Source: CAZTKP01 sp964614215
GTDB taxonomy: Bacteria; UBP6; UBA1177
Length of the DNA stretch: 18,325 bases
Direction: 5' to 3'
Assembly: GCA_964614215.1 (NCBI GenBank)
Contig: CAZTKP010000041.1
Coordinates: forward strand, 1 to 18,325
Below the pieces are notes generated by a model. That model ran no database searches. It was given only the letters and a program-made list of their open reading frames with translations, and was not told the DNA's origin. Position numbers and translations under genes: made by a program. Of this stretch, positions 6,893 to 14,454 are shown piece by piece. The number at the start of each line of letters is the position of its first letter. The first letter of the stretch is position 1.

Positions 6893-7791
6893 ACAGAAAA
6901 AATATCTCCGAGTCAGTAAGACAGCGACTTCTAAACCGTGCAAAACAGGAAAACCGTTCGTTTAATGAACTACTTCAGTATTACGCAATGGAAAGATTTC
7001 TTTATCGCCTCTCAATTTCAGAATATTCTGACATTTTTATACTGAAAGGTGCTTTAATGTTAAGAGTCTGGAACTCACCGGAGATCAGACCCACTATGGA
7101 TATTGACATGCTCGGCAGAACTGACAATGAAGCATTAAATATAGAAAGAATTATCCGTGAAATAATAGCCGTAAAAATTGATGATGACGGATTAATTTTT
7201 GATGAAAATTCAATCAAAACAGAACAAATTACCGAAGATGCACAGTACAAAGGCCTCAGAGTAAATTTTAAAGGGTCACTTGGAAACGCCAGAGTCTATA
7301 TCCAAATAGATATCGGTTTCGGGGATGTCATATATCCGCATCCTGAAACCGGATTTCTTCCCTCGGTTCTTGACGGGCCCTCCCCTGAATTAGTTTGCTA
7401 CAGTAGGGAAAGCGCAATTGCCGAAAAATTCCATGCGATGGTAAAAATAGGAATGCTGAACAGCAGGATAAAAGATTTTTATGACATATGGCTTCTATCA
7501 GGAAACTTTAATTTTGAAGCTGAAAATCTAGGTAAAGCAATAGCAGCAACATTCTTAAACAAAGAAACCGATATCCCCGACTACATCACAGCTTTCAGTA
7601 AAGATTTCAGCAACTTAAAACAGACAATGTGGCGAGCTTTCACAAAAAGGCTCAAACTTAAAAACACTCCCGAAGACTTTGCTGAAATCGTATCTGAAAT
7701 TGAAACATTTCTTAAACCGGCGATAGAAATTGCGAAAGAAATTATCGCGGAAAAATTAGATCCTGAAAACTATATAATATTCGACCTATAA
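6889..7791 (+). CDS. abiEii: AbiEii-family nucleotidyltransferase toxin (type IV toxin-antitoxin system)
   Basis: The protein is 300 residues from the ATG at 6889, the usual family length. An upstream in-frame codon at 6844 would lie inside the antitoxin gene. The chosen ATG overlaps the antitoxin stop and has GGAG at 6877-6880, 8 nt away. The nucleotidyltransferase motifs are present: ILKGALMLRVW (motif I, K53-G54), RPTMDIDML (D71 and D73, metal ligands), QIDIGFGD (D141), AIAEKFHAMV (K180) and SRIKDFYDIWLL (R193, K195, D196, D199). All predicted catalytic residues are intact, so the toxin is probably active. Studied relatives transfer nucleotides to RNA targets and cause bacteriostasis or phage abortive infection. 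The last 22 nt overlap the 3' end of the opposing glutamine synthetase gene. Confidence 0.92.
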   Translation: MNRKNISESVRQRLLNRAKQENRSFNELLQYYAMERFLYRLSISEYSDIFILKGALMLRVWNSPEIRPTMDIDMLGRTDNEALNIERIIREIIAVKIDDDGLIFDENSIKTEQITEDAQYKGLRVNFKGSLGNARVYIQIDIGFGDVIYPHPETGFLPSVLDGPSPELVCYSRESAIAEKFHAMVKIGMLNSRIKDFYDIWLLSGNFNFEAENLGKAIAATFLNKETDIPDYITAFSKDFSNLKQTMWRAFTKRLKLKNTPEDFAEIVSEIETFLKPAIEIAKEIIAEKLDPENYIIFDL

Positions 7792-9629
7792 ATAGTCCAG
7801 GCTTCCTTAAGTTCAGCAAAAACTCTCTGAAGTTCAAGAAAGAGTGAACTCGCTTTGGGATAATCTTCTTTATGGAGAGCTTCTTTAAGTCTGGTGATAA
7901 GACTCTTCTGTGCAAGTCCGTCCTTGGCGATCAGATTCTTTATGCTGTCAACACTTTCCCAGTTTCTCTGATCAAGTTCGTTCTCACCTTCAGGGATCCT
8001 GTTTATTGATCTGATACTGTTTCTGATCTCGGGGATTTCCTTTTCCAGAAGTTCGACTTCCCATTTATGGAGGGCACTGAGGAAGAAAGACCTTACAACT
8101 GCATTTGAAAGCGGCGTTCCCTTGTAAAGTTCCGGCATCGTTTCAATTTCCTGAATCACTTCATAAACCGTTGAAGGAGACTTTCCGAAAAGAAGCTCTC
8201 TGTCAGATGCTGAAAATTCTTCAAAAAGGTCTTTTTCACAAATATAGATACGGTCATCTTCAAGATAATCAGCAGCATCACCTCTTTTTTTATGTAATTC
8301 ACGGTCAAGTTCTTCACCGCTTTTCAATGCGGCATATTTCACACCGTCAAGCATTGCGATAATAAATGAGCTCATCGCAAGATATGAATTTGTGTGCGGA
8401 TTGGGAGCACGAACCTCAAAGCGTGTGGAAATAGGATTATCTCCTCTGACAAGTCCTACAAGAACTGAACGGTTTCTCGAAGGAGTATCAGGAGACATTC
8501 CAAGTGATGCGGCAACTGAGACAGGTGCTTCAAAACCGGGTTTAAGGCGCTTGAGAGCTGAGTTTGAGTGGCTCACAAAAGGATTTACAACACTCCAGTT
8601 CTTTAAAATTCCCATCATTGAACCGTAACCGAAACGTGACAGAAAAAGTTCCTTCTTATGCGGTGCAAAAAGGTTGATCTTTCCACCGTTTTTAAGCTCC
8701 GCCGTGATCCCCACGTGCATATGTTCACCGTTACCTGCAACACCTTCAACAGGCTTTGCCATGACAGTAGCCTCAAGACCGTGACGTCTGAACACTTCCT
8801 TTATGATTATTCTCGCAAAAAGTTCGTTGTCACAGGCTGTCATCGGATCACTGAAACGCCAGTTTATCTCCATCTGCTCCATTACGTTGGACAGACTTCC
8901 TGTCGGGCTGATCGTTCCTTTGATCCCACCGACCTCCTTGTGTCCCATTTCAGGTTGAAAACCGTAATATTCGAGCATCTCCAAAGCTTCCTCAAGACAG
9001 GTTCTCACCTGACCTTTCGTTCTTTTCCAGTATGATTCCTTAAGCATCTGGGAAACTTCAAGTTCTCTTGCAGGAACATTATCAAGAGCTGTCCTCACCC
9101 AGAATTCAAGCTCGGTTCCAAGAGTGTAGTGGATCTTTTTCACGTCACCGGGCTTAACATTTTCAGGAAGAAGCGTGGGATGCTCTTCAAAAAGTTTCAG
9201 AAGCTCTTTCTCAACATGACTGCAACTCTTATTAAGCACTGATCTTGAGCAGCACATTTTATCGTGATGTTTAAAAAAGATAGGGATCCTCAGTGTTCCG
9301 ACAGGCTTACCTTCTTCGGTCAGACTGTCGAAATTATGATCAATGAACCACCTTGCCGAACTGTCGATCATGAAGTCGATCTTAGCATCGCTTAAAGTTG
9401 CTATCCCCGGCAGATTTACCGAAGAACCGTCTGTCTGGATACCGCCAGAGAAAATGTCTTCCATATTACTGATGAAATGTTTCACAGGAATTCTTTCATC
9501 GGTATCGTTACCTAGAAAATCCACTCCTGCAAGAGAGACAAACCTGATCTCAGGATTGGCATTTAAAAATGACCTTAACGATTCAACAGACTTGTACTGT
9601 TTCGGAACAACCCACTGAAGTTTCTTCAT
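7770..9629 (-). CDS. glnA: Glutamine synthetase, long form (~619 residues)
   Basis: It makes glutamine from glutamate, ammonia and ATP. Landmarks: GTELEFW (171-177), GNGEHMHVGI (299-308), SALKRLKPGFEAP (357-369, equivalent of the NxYKRLxPGxEAP loop), NRSVLVGLVR (386-395) and RFEVRAPNPHTNSYLA (403-418). The N-terminal region (26-115) fits the beta-grasp domain. It is longer than ordinary 440-470-residue GS-I because of a helical C-terminal extension (about 435-619). The tyrosine adenylylation motif is not evident. Similar long enzymes occur in Clostridia and other anaerobes; whether it belongs to GS-III or a GS-I variant needs alignment. GGGAGG precedes the ATG, which overlaps the thymidine kinase stop by 4 nt (ATGA). 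The 3' end overlaps abiEii by 22 nt. Confidence 0.92.
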   Translation of the reverse strand: MKKLQWVVPKQYKSVESLRSFLNANPEIRFVSLAGVDFLGNDTDERIPVKHFISNMEDIFSGGIQTDGSSVNLPGIATLSDAKIDFMIDSSARWFIDHNFDSLTEEGKPVGTLRIPIFFKHHDKMCCSRSVLNKSCSHVEKELLKLFEEHPTLLPENVKPGDVKKIHYTLGTELEFWVRTALDNVPARELEVSQMLKESYWKRTKGQVRTCLEEALEMLEYYGFQPEMGHKEVGGIKGTISPTGSLSNVMEQMEINWRFSDPMTACDNELFARIIIKEVFRRHGLEATVMAKPVEGVAGNGEHMHVGITAELKNGGKINLFAPHKKELFLSRFGYGSMMGILKNWSVVNPFVSHSNSALKRLKPGFEAPVSVAASLGMSPDTPSRNRSVLVGLVRGDNPISTRFEVRAPNPHTNSYLAMSSFIIAMLDGVKYAALKSGEELDRELHKKRGDAADYLEDDRIYICEKDLFEEFSASDRELLFGKSPSTVYEVIQEIETMPELYKGTPLSNAVVRSFFLSALHKWEVELLEKEIPEIRNSIRSINRIPEGENELDQRNWESVDSIKNLIAKDGLAQKSLITRLKEALHKEDYPKASSLFLELQRVFAELKEAWTIYRSNII

Positions 9630-10213
9630 TTTTCATCCTCCCTTAACTTCCCCTGTGCCCAGTGCTTTCTGCACAAGGCAACATAGCTTTCATTCCCGCC
9701 TATCAATATTTTTTCACCTTCCTTTACAACATGACCATCAACAACTCTGGCGTTCATGACGGCTTTCCTGGAACACCAGCAGACTGTCTTTATTTCCTCA
9801 ATTGAATCCGCAACCGCCATAAGCCGCTCACTTCCGGAAAACAGCTCTCCTCTGAAATCAGTTCTTATCCCGTAAGTTATGACAGGAATTCCAAGCTCAT
9901 CGACTACCTTACAAAGCTGATCCACCTGACCTCTAGTCAGAAACTGAGCCTCATCGATAATCACACAGTCTATTCCACGCTCTTCGTTCATCTGCGAGAC
10001 CATTTTAAAAACATCCGAATCTGAAAAGATCAAGACAGCATCTTTCGACATCCCCACTCTGCTTTTTATTTTTTTTGCTCCATCCCTATCATCCAGAGCC
10101 GGCTTCATTAACACAGCTACCTGATCTCTCTCATGATAGTTGTACTCGACCATAAGAGCATTGGCCGTCTTGCTTGCTCCCATAGCCCCGTATCTGAAGT
10201 ATAATTTTGCCAT
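9626..10213 (-). CDS. tdk: Thymidine kinase (TK1-like, type II)
   Basis: This 195-residue kinase phosphorylates thymidine to dTMP in the salvage pathway. It begins MAKLYFRYGAMGASKTANAL, with the P-loop at 9-16. The catalytic DEAQ is at 87-90, the lasso region follows GIRTDFRGELF (115-125), and the zinc-site residues are C145 and C147 (VCWCSRK) with C181 and H184 (CRKHW). The P-loop reads GAMGASKT instead of the common GxMxSGKS/T; I recall MGSSKT-type loops in one branch of the family, so this is a variant rather than a defect. The frame stays open to 10279, but the conserved N-terminus places the start at 10213; no strong ribosome binding site is visible there. Its stop overlaps the glnA start, so the two form an operon. 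Confidence 0.93.
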   Translation of the reverse strand: MAKLYFRYGAMGASKTANALMVEYNYHERDQVAVLMKPALDDRDGAKKIKSRVGMSKDAVLIFSDSDVFKMVSQMNEERGIDCVIIDEAQFLTRGQVDQLCKVVDELGIPVITYGIRTDFRGELFSGSERLMAVADSIEEIKTVCWCSRKAVMNARVVDGHVVKEGEKILIGGNESYVALCRKHWAQGKLREDEK

Positions 10214-10251
10214 TTTTGTAAGATTTCTAAAAATTAACTTCTGCTGAAAAC

Positions 10252-10279
10252 ATACTAGATATTTCACCCTTACAGTCAA
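10252..10279 (-). promoter_or_regulatory. Promoter candidate for tdk-glnA
   Basis: On the minus strand TTGACT (10274-10279), a 16-nt spacer and TAGTAT (10252-10257, 4/6 match) predict a start around 10245, about 30 nt upstream of the tdk ATG. Start there would exclude the longer tdk reading frame. Confidence 0.35.
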
Positions 10280-10368
10280 CTTTTTATCACTGACCCTAAC
10301 ATATAAACAAGCTGTATAAAAAGTGTTTAAAAAAATGGAAAGTCGTCAATTTAATATGTCTTATAAGC

Positions 10369-10396
10369 TTGCAACCTCACAGGAAAATTATATAAT
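10369..10396 (+). promoter_or_regulatory. Promoter of the HD-GYP response-regulator gene
   Basis: TTGCAA (10369-10374), a 16-nt spacer and a perfect TATAAT (10391-10396). The predicted start near 10403 gives a leader of about 27 nt to the ATG at 10430 and makes the GTG at 10406 an unlikely start. Confidence 0.5.
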
Positions 10397-10429
10397 TATC
10401 TGTGCGTGTTTGTTAAGGTTTATGAAACA

Positions 10430-12172
10430 ATGAAGATTCTAAACATCGTCGATGTCAACATTGTGAGAATAGTTCTCACCAAATACTACATTGCAAGAGA
10501 TCTGGATTATGAATTCTGCTATCCCGAAATTGAGCATGTCAGAAAAAAGATCAGCACTTTCAAACCTGACGTAATAGTTATCCAGAGCAGCCTCATGTAT
10601 ACTGATGTCGCGGGATTCCTTGATCTTTTAGACATGGAGATATCTGCAGATATCATTGTTTTCATGATCAGGGACGATGATGCTCTTCAGGAGGAACTTG
10701 AACAGTCCCTATCAAAATACAAAAGTTGTAATTTTGCTTCCAAAGACAGTTTCACCGACATCTTCGACAAACTGATCCCGGGCAAACAGGTCGAAGGGGA
10801 AGAAAAAACAGAAAATGAAACACACAAACCTGAAAAGAGAACTGTCCTGTATGTTGACGACAGTCCGGTAATGCACCATTTTGTTAAAACTGCTCTTAAG
10901 GATAGCGGATACAATCTCATTGAAGCTAACGACGGTGCTGAAGGTTATGAAAAATACTGCAAGTATCTTCCCAATATAATCGTTACCGACATTGAAATGC
11001 CCAACATGAACGGGCTTGAACTATGCAAAAAGATAAAAGAGAACAATGAAGGACGTTTTATTCCTATTGTGATCCTTTCAAGCAAAAGTCAGCCGATAGA
11101 TATAGACACGGCCTTTAACTACGGTGCAGACGACTACCTCGTAAAACCGGTATCCCCTGAAAATCTCACTGAAAAGATCAAGGATTACTTCGGTGTTCTG
11201 GACAGAAAGAAGAGGAACAAGATCCTCGTCGTCGATGACAGCAAGGTCTCTGCCGAAATGATAACCCATGCACTCATGAAGAACGCGCATAACGTCATTA
11301 TGACATCCAACCCGGAGGATGCATACAATATAGCGATCGAGCAGCATCCGGAGATCGTTATTACAGACGTGGAAATGCCGGGAATGAACGGTTATGACCT
11401 CGTAAAAATGATCAGGGAGAATCCTTCGACAAAAGAAACGTCCTTTATTATGATGAGCAGCCGGGACAGAAAGAGTGATATCAAGAAAAGTGAGAAGCTC
11501 GGTGTTTCAAGATACTTTATCAAACCTTTTGACATAGAGAAACTTGTCATTGTAGTGGAACAGCTCCTTCTTGAGAAATACAACATCTATAAAAAGGAAT
11601 ATGAGTACATGCTTTCCACCATCAAGGCCCTGGTAACGGCACTTGAGGCAAGGGATGAATATACAAAAGGTCACACCCACCGTGTTTCTAAGTATGCTCT
11701 GCTGCTTGGAAGACACATGGGACTTTCGACCTATGAGCTCGACAAGCTTGAGATCGCGGCAAACCTCCATGATATCGGAAAGATCGGTGTCAAGGACGAC
11801 ATTCTTCTAAAACCGGGACAACTAAGTGACGAAGAATATGCAAAAATACAGGAACATGCAGTTATAGGAGCCGAGATACTCAGGCCTCTCAATTCGCTTC
11901 AGGATGTGGTGCCTCTTATTCTCTTTCATCATGAAAGGTGGGACGGCAAAGGATATCCGTCGATGATAGAGGGCAAAAAGATACCTCTGGGAGCAAGAAT
12001 AATCGCAGTTGCCGACACTTTCGATGCAATTACATCAGACAGACCCTACAGAAAGGCTCTTTCTGAAAAGAAGGCACTTAAAATTATTGAAGAAAACATC
12101 GGAACTCAATTCTGTCCCACCTGCGGAGAAGCCTTTATTGAAATGTCAAAAAAAGGTCCTATTCTCAACTAG
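10430..12172 (+). CDS. Response regulator with tandem receiver domains and an HD-GYP c-di-GMP phosphodiesterase domain
   Basis: The protein is 580 residues from the ATG at 10430. Residues about 1-118 look like a receiver fold without a phospho-acceptor (PDVIVIQSSLM where Asp would stand). Then come an acidic linker, receiver 1 (about 137-255; VLYVDDS, phospho-Asp 187 in VTDIEMP, K in LVKP) and receiver 2 (about 263-380; ILVVDDS, Asp313 in ITDVEMP, FIKP). After a helical linker the HD-GYP domain (about 395-575) has GHTHR, NLHDIGK (H447-D448), EHAVIGAEIL, FHHERWDGKGYP and DTFDAITSDRPYR, all metal and substrate motifs intact. It should hydrolyse cyclic di-GMP under phosphorelay control. No histidine kinase is next to it. 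The usual GTQFDP end motif reads GTQFCPTC. Confidence 0.93.
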   Translation: MKILNIVDVNIVRIVLTKYYIARDLDYEFCYPEIEHVRKKISTFKPDVIVIQSSLMYTDVAGFLDLLDMEISADIIVFMIRDDDALQEELEQSLSKYKSCNFASKDSFTDIFDKLIPGKQVEGEEKTENETHKPEKRTVLYVDDSPVMHHFVKTALKDSGYNLIEANDGAEGYEKYCKYLPNIIVTDIEMPNMNGLELCKKIKENNEGRFIPIVILSSKSQPIDIDTAFNYGADDYLVKPVSPENLTEKIKDYFGVLDRKKRNKILVVDDSKVSAEMITHALMKNAHNVIMTSNPEDAYNIAIEQHPEIVITDVEMPGMNGYDLVKMIRENPSTKETSFIMMSSRDRKSDIKKSEKLGVSRYFIKPFDIEKLVIVVEQLLLEKYNIYKKEYEYMLSTIKALVTALEARDEYTKGHTHRVSKYALLLGRHMGLSTYELDKLEIAANLHDIGKIGVKDDILLKPGQLSDEEYAKIQEHAVIGAEILRPLNSLQDVVPLILFHHERWDGKGYPSMIEGKKIPLGARIIAVADTFDAITSDRPYRKALSEKKALKIIEENIGTQFCPTCGEAFIEMSKKGPILN

Positions 12173-12220
12173 ATGCAAACATCCGCTCTTCAGTATTTTA
12201 CAAAATTAAAAAACGATATT

Positions 12221-12249
12221 TTGACATCTATTCAGGTGCGTGTTATATA
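12221..12249 (+). promoter_or_regulatory. Promoter of the phosphoesterase-kelch lipoprotein unit
   Basis: A consensus TTGACA (12221-12226), a 17-nt spacer and TATATA (12244-12249). Transcription would start near 12256, about 19 nt before the start codon. Confidence 0.6.
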
Positions 12250-12274
12250 TACCTAATTTTTTGCGGGGAGAGAA

Positions 12275-12775
12275 ATGAGGGTTCTCGTTATTTCGGATAC
12301 ACACGGAAAACTTCCGATAGACATTGCAGGTCTTAACGCTGATGCTGTCATACATGCCGGAGATATCGGAGATAATAAGTTCCTTTCCGAATTTTTCGTT
12401 TTCGACAAACTCTATGCTGTCTGCGGGAACACTGACTACTTTCTTGACCTTCCTGAAAATCTCTGCAGAGTGATCGATGGAGTTAAATTTTATCTCGTTC
12501 ACAATCTAAGCGCCCCGCACAGAATAATTACCGACAACTATTCAAAGATCTGCCAGTGCACTCCGAATCTTGTCATTTTCGGACACACACACACTCCGCT
12601 GATAGAGAATAAGGAAGGAACGATCTATCTGAACCCCGGGTCACTTGGGAAAAAAGGCCTGACAGGATACAGATCCTATGCGATCATGGAGATAGAGAAC
12701 TCTAAGATAAAAAAGATAGAAATTCTCAATGCCGAGAATAATTCAAAAATAAAGACCTATGAAAATGAGAACTGA
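12275..12775 (+). CDS. YfcE/MJ0936-type metallophosphoesterase
   Basis: This 166-residue calcineurin-like phosphoesterase carries, in order, ISDTHG (D8, H10), HAGDIG (D30), GNTD (N52), LVHN (H76) and FGHTHTP (H104, H106), the full set of dinuclear metal ligands. The fourth motif reads HN rather than the common HG. Length and layout match the YfcE family, whose members hydrolyse phosphodiesters such as bis-p-nitrophenyl phosphate and whose physiological substrate is mostly unknown. It should be cytoplasmic; no signal peptide is seen. GGGGAG precedes the ATG. The kelch lipoprotein gene starts 17 nt downstream, so the two are probably one transcript. A nucleotide second-messenger substrate is conceivable next to an HD-GYP gene, but nothing in the sequence proves it. 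Confidence 0.9.
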   Translation: MRVLVISDTHGKLPIDIAGLNADAVIHAGDIGDNKFLSEFFVFDKLYAVCGNTDYFLDLPENLCRVIDGVKFYLVHNLSAPHRIITDNYSKICQCTPNLVIFGHTHTPLIENKEGTIYLNPGSLGKKGLTGYRSYAIMEIENSKIKKIEILNAENNSKIKTYENEN

Positions 12776-12792
12776 GAAATAAGGAGAAAGCG

Positions 12793-14454
12793 TTGATTAA
12801 AAAGATTCTTTACATCCCGTTTTTTTTGCTCGTACTGATATTTTCTTCATGCGGTGGCGAAGATGTCAATACCGGTGAAAATTCCGAAGAAAGCAAAGAG
12901 ATCCGCATCAGAGTTATCAGTGATGATTGTGCAAACGGAACAGTTGGCGAACACAGTCTTACAAACCTGGGCTCTATAACCGTAAACATCAAAGATGCAA
13001 AGGGAAGCCTGTGCTTTCAGGATTCCTACAGCAGGAACGATATCAGTTCTCAGATGAACATTTCGGGAATTAAAGACTGCAATACTGCCACAGTGACAAT
13101 TTCAGGGTTCGGTTCAAATGCAAACGAAATAAAGTGGATCGGTCGGGCAACAGGGCTCAATTTTAAGAAAGGTGAAACAACCTATCTTGACATTATTCTC
13201 TATCCGGTTTCAGGAACAGCCTGTCTTCCGGATCCTCTCACAATTCCGCGTTTCGGACATACCTCCACTCTTCTTGGCGACGGCAGAATTCTTCTTACCG
13301 GTGGATTTACATCATGCACAGGAACAACTTGCCAGGCAGGTAAATCAGTTGAAATAATTGATGTCGAGTCAGGAACTATTGAAACACTTGCAGACCTTCA
13401 GGAACCAAGAGCTCTCCACACTGTAATTCCTTTAGATGACGGCTCCGGTTCCGTTATCGTTGTTGGCGGAGTCAGACTTCTTGATACCGCCGGAGTCAGT
13501 GTAACAGATTATCCGGATCTGCCTTATAAGTTTTCAGCTCAGGCTGTTTCAGTTGAAAAATATACACCGCAGTATCCTAAACTCAACATGAGAAAGAATA
13601 ACCTGGGAACTAACGTCGAGTCTGTATCTGAAACACTTGCTCTGAGCTATACTGATATCCCGTTCCTTCCTTTTCAGAAAATAGTGGTGGATACCGTTTC
13701 AAATCCCGCTCTTAAAACTGTTTACCTTATTGGCGGAATAAATGAGGATAGCGGCACATACACAGCTTCAAACAAGATATACGCCTTTGATATTACTGAA
13801 GTTTCAGGCACAGTGACCTTGTCTCCGGTTAGAGAGGTCGCGGCAGGTGACAAAGACGGTATGGTAATGCCCGCAGCCGGTGTCTATTCCGGATCGATCT
13901 TTGCGGCAGGCGGAAAAGATGACAATGCCACAGCTGTTGCAGACCTCCACTCAGCTGCGTCCACAGCAGCCTGGGAAGGCACAGGCCCGAATCTTTTCTT
14001 TTCTACAGACCTCACTGTTGACAACAGCCTTTACACTTTCGGAGGATTTAAAAGTGACGAAGGAAGCCTTTCTAACAACAAAACCGCTTACAGATGGAAT
14101 ATCGGACAGAAAGATGTCACCAGCTCTGATGGGAATCTTTACTCTTACGGCGGGGCTTCTTTCTTTTCTGAAGCACTTTACTACGAAAAAGGCGGCTATT
14201 TCATTGTTGTAGGTGGTGCCGGCGGATATGAAGGGGAAGAAGAAAATATTAATGCAGGCAGTGATCTTTATCAGGTTATCGACAAAGGAACTTTCAAAGT
14301 AATGGGAAAACCTGCAACATTCAGACTTAACTTCGGCAGAGTTCTTCCTAAAGCTACCGTCGCAGGAGACGAGATAATCTTTATCACAGGCGGAATAAAT
14401 AAACTTGACGGTACCGGAATTCCGGTTTCAGAAATAGAGATCAACAAACTCTGA
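12793..14454 (+). CDS. Kelch-like beta-propeller lipoprotein
   Basis: The 553-residue protein starts at a TTG, supported by AGGAG 6 nt upstream. The signal peptide ends in the lipobox FSSC (Cys20), followed by an acidic linker typical of lipoproteins. Residues about 36-140 form a beta-rich domain with several cysteines. From about 150 onward kelch-type repeats recur, each ending in a GG pair after hydrophobic strands: PRFGHTSTLL...ILLTGG, PRALHTVIPL...VIVVGG, VYLIGG, SIFAAGG, LYTFGG, FIVVGG and IIFITGG. This predicts a six- or seven-bladed propeller anchored to the membrane surface, of unknown ligand. The stop codon TGA directly abuts the stop of the convergent membrane-protein gene. Confidence 0.82.
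   Translation: MIKKILYIPFFLLVLIFSSCGGEDVNTGENSEESKEIRIRVISDDCANGTVGEHSLTNLGSITVNIKDAKGSLCFQDSYSRNDISSQMNISGIKDCNTATVTISGFGSNANEIKWIGRATGLNFKKGETTYLDIILYPVSGTACLPDPLTIPRFGHTSTLLGDGRILLTGGFTSCTGTTCQAGKSVEIIDVESGTIETLADLQEPRALHTVIPLDDGSGSVIVVGGVRLLDTAGVSVTDYPDLPYKFSAQAVSVEKYTPQYPKLNMRKNNLGTNVESVSETLALSYTDIPFLPFQKIVVDTVSNPALKTVYLIGGINEDSGTYTASNKIYAFDITEVSGTVTLSPVREVAAGDKDGMVMPAAGVYSGSIFAAGGKDDNATAVADLHSAASTAAWEGTGPNLFFSTDLTVDNSLYTFGGFKSDEGSLSNNKTAYRWNIGQKDVTSSDGNLYSYGGASFFSEALYYEKGGYFIVVGGAGGYEGEEENINAGSDLYQVIDKGTFKVMGKPATFRLNFGRVLPKATVAGDEIIFITGGINKLDGTGIPVSEIEINKL

Noticed and set aside
8658..9035. Plus-strand open frame of 125 codons inside glnA
   Set aside because: Antisense shadow of a clearly conserved glutamine synthetase region, without ribosome binding site or recognisable motifs. 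The same applies to other opposite-strand frames in the oxidoreductase, MFS, HD-GYP, kelch and metK genes.
12206..12502. Minus-strand open frame of 98 codons over the phosphoesterase
   Set aside because: It overlaps a gene with all metallophosphoesterase motifs and shows no protein-like features of its own.
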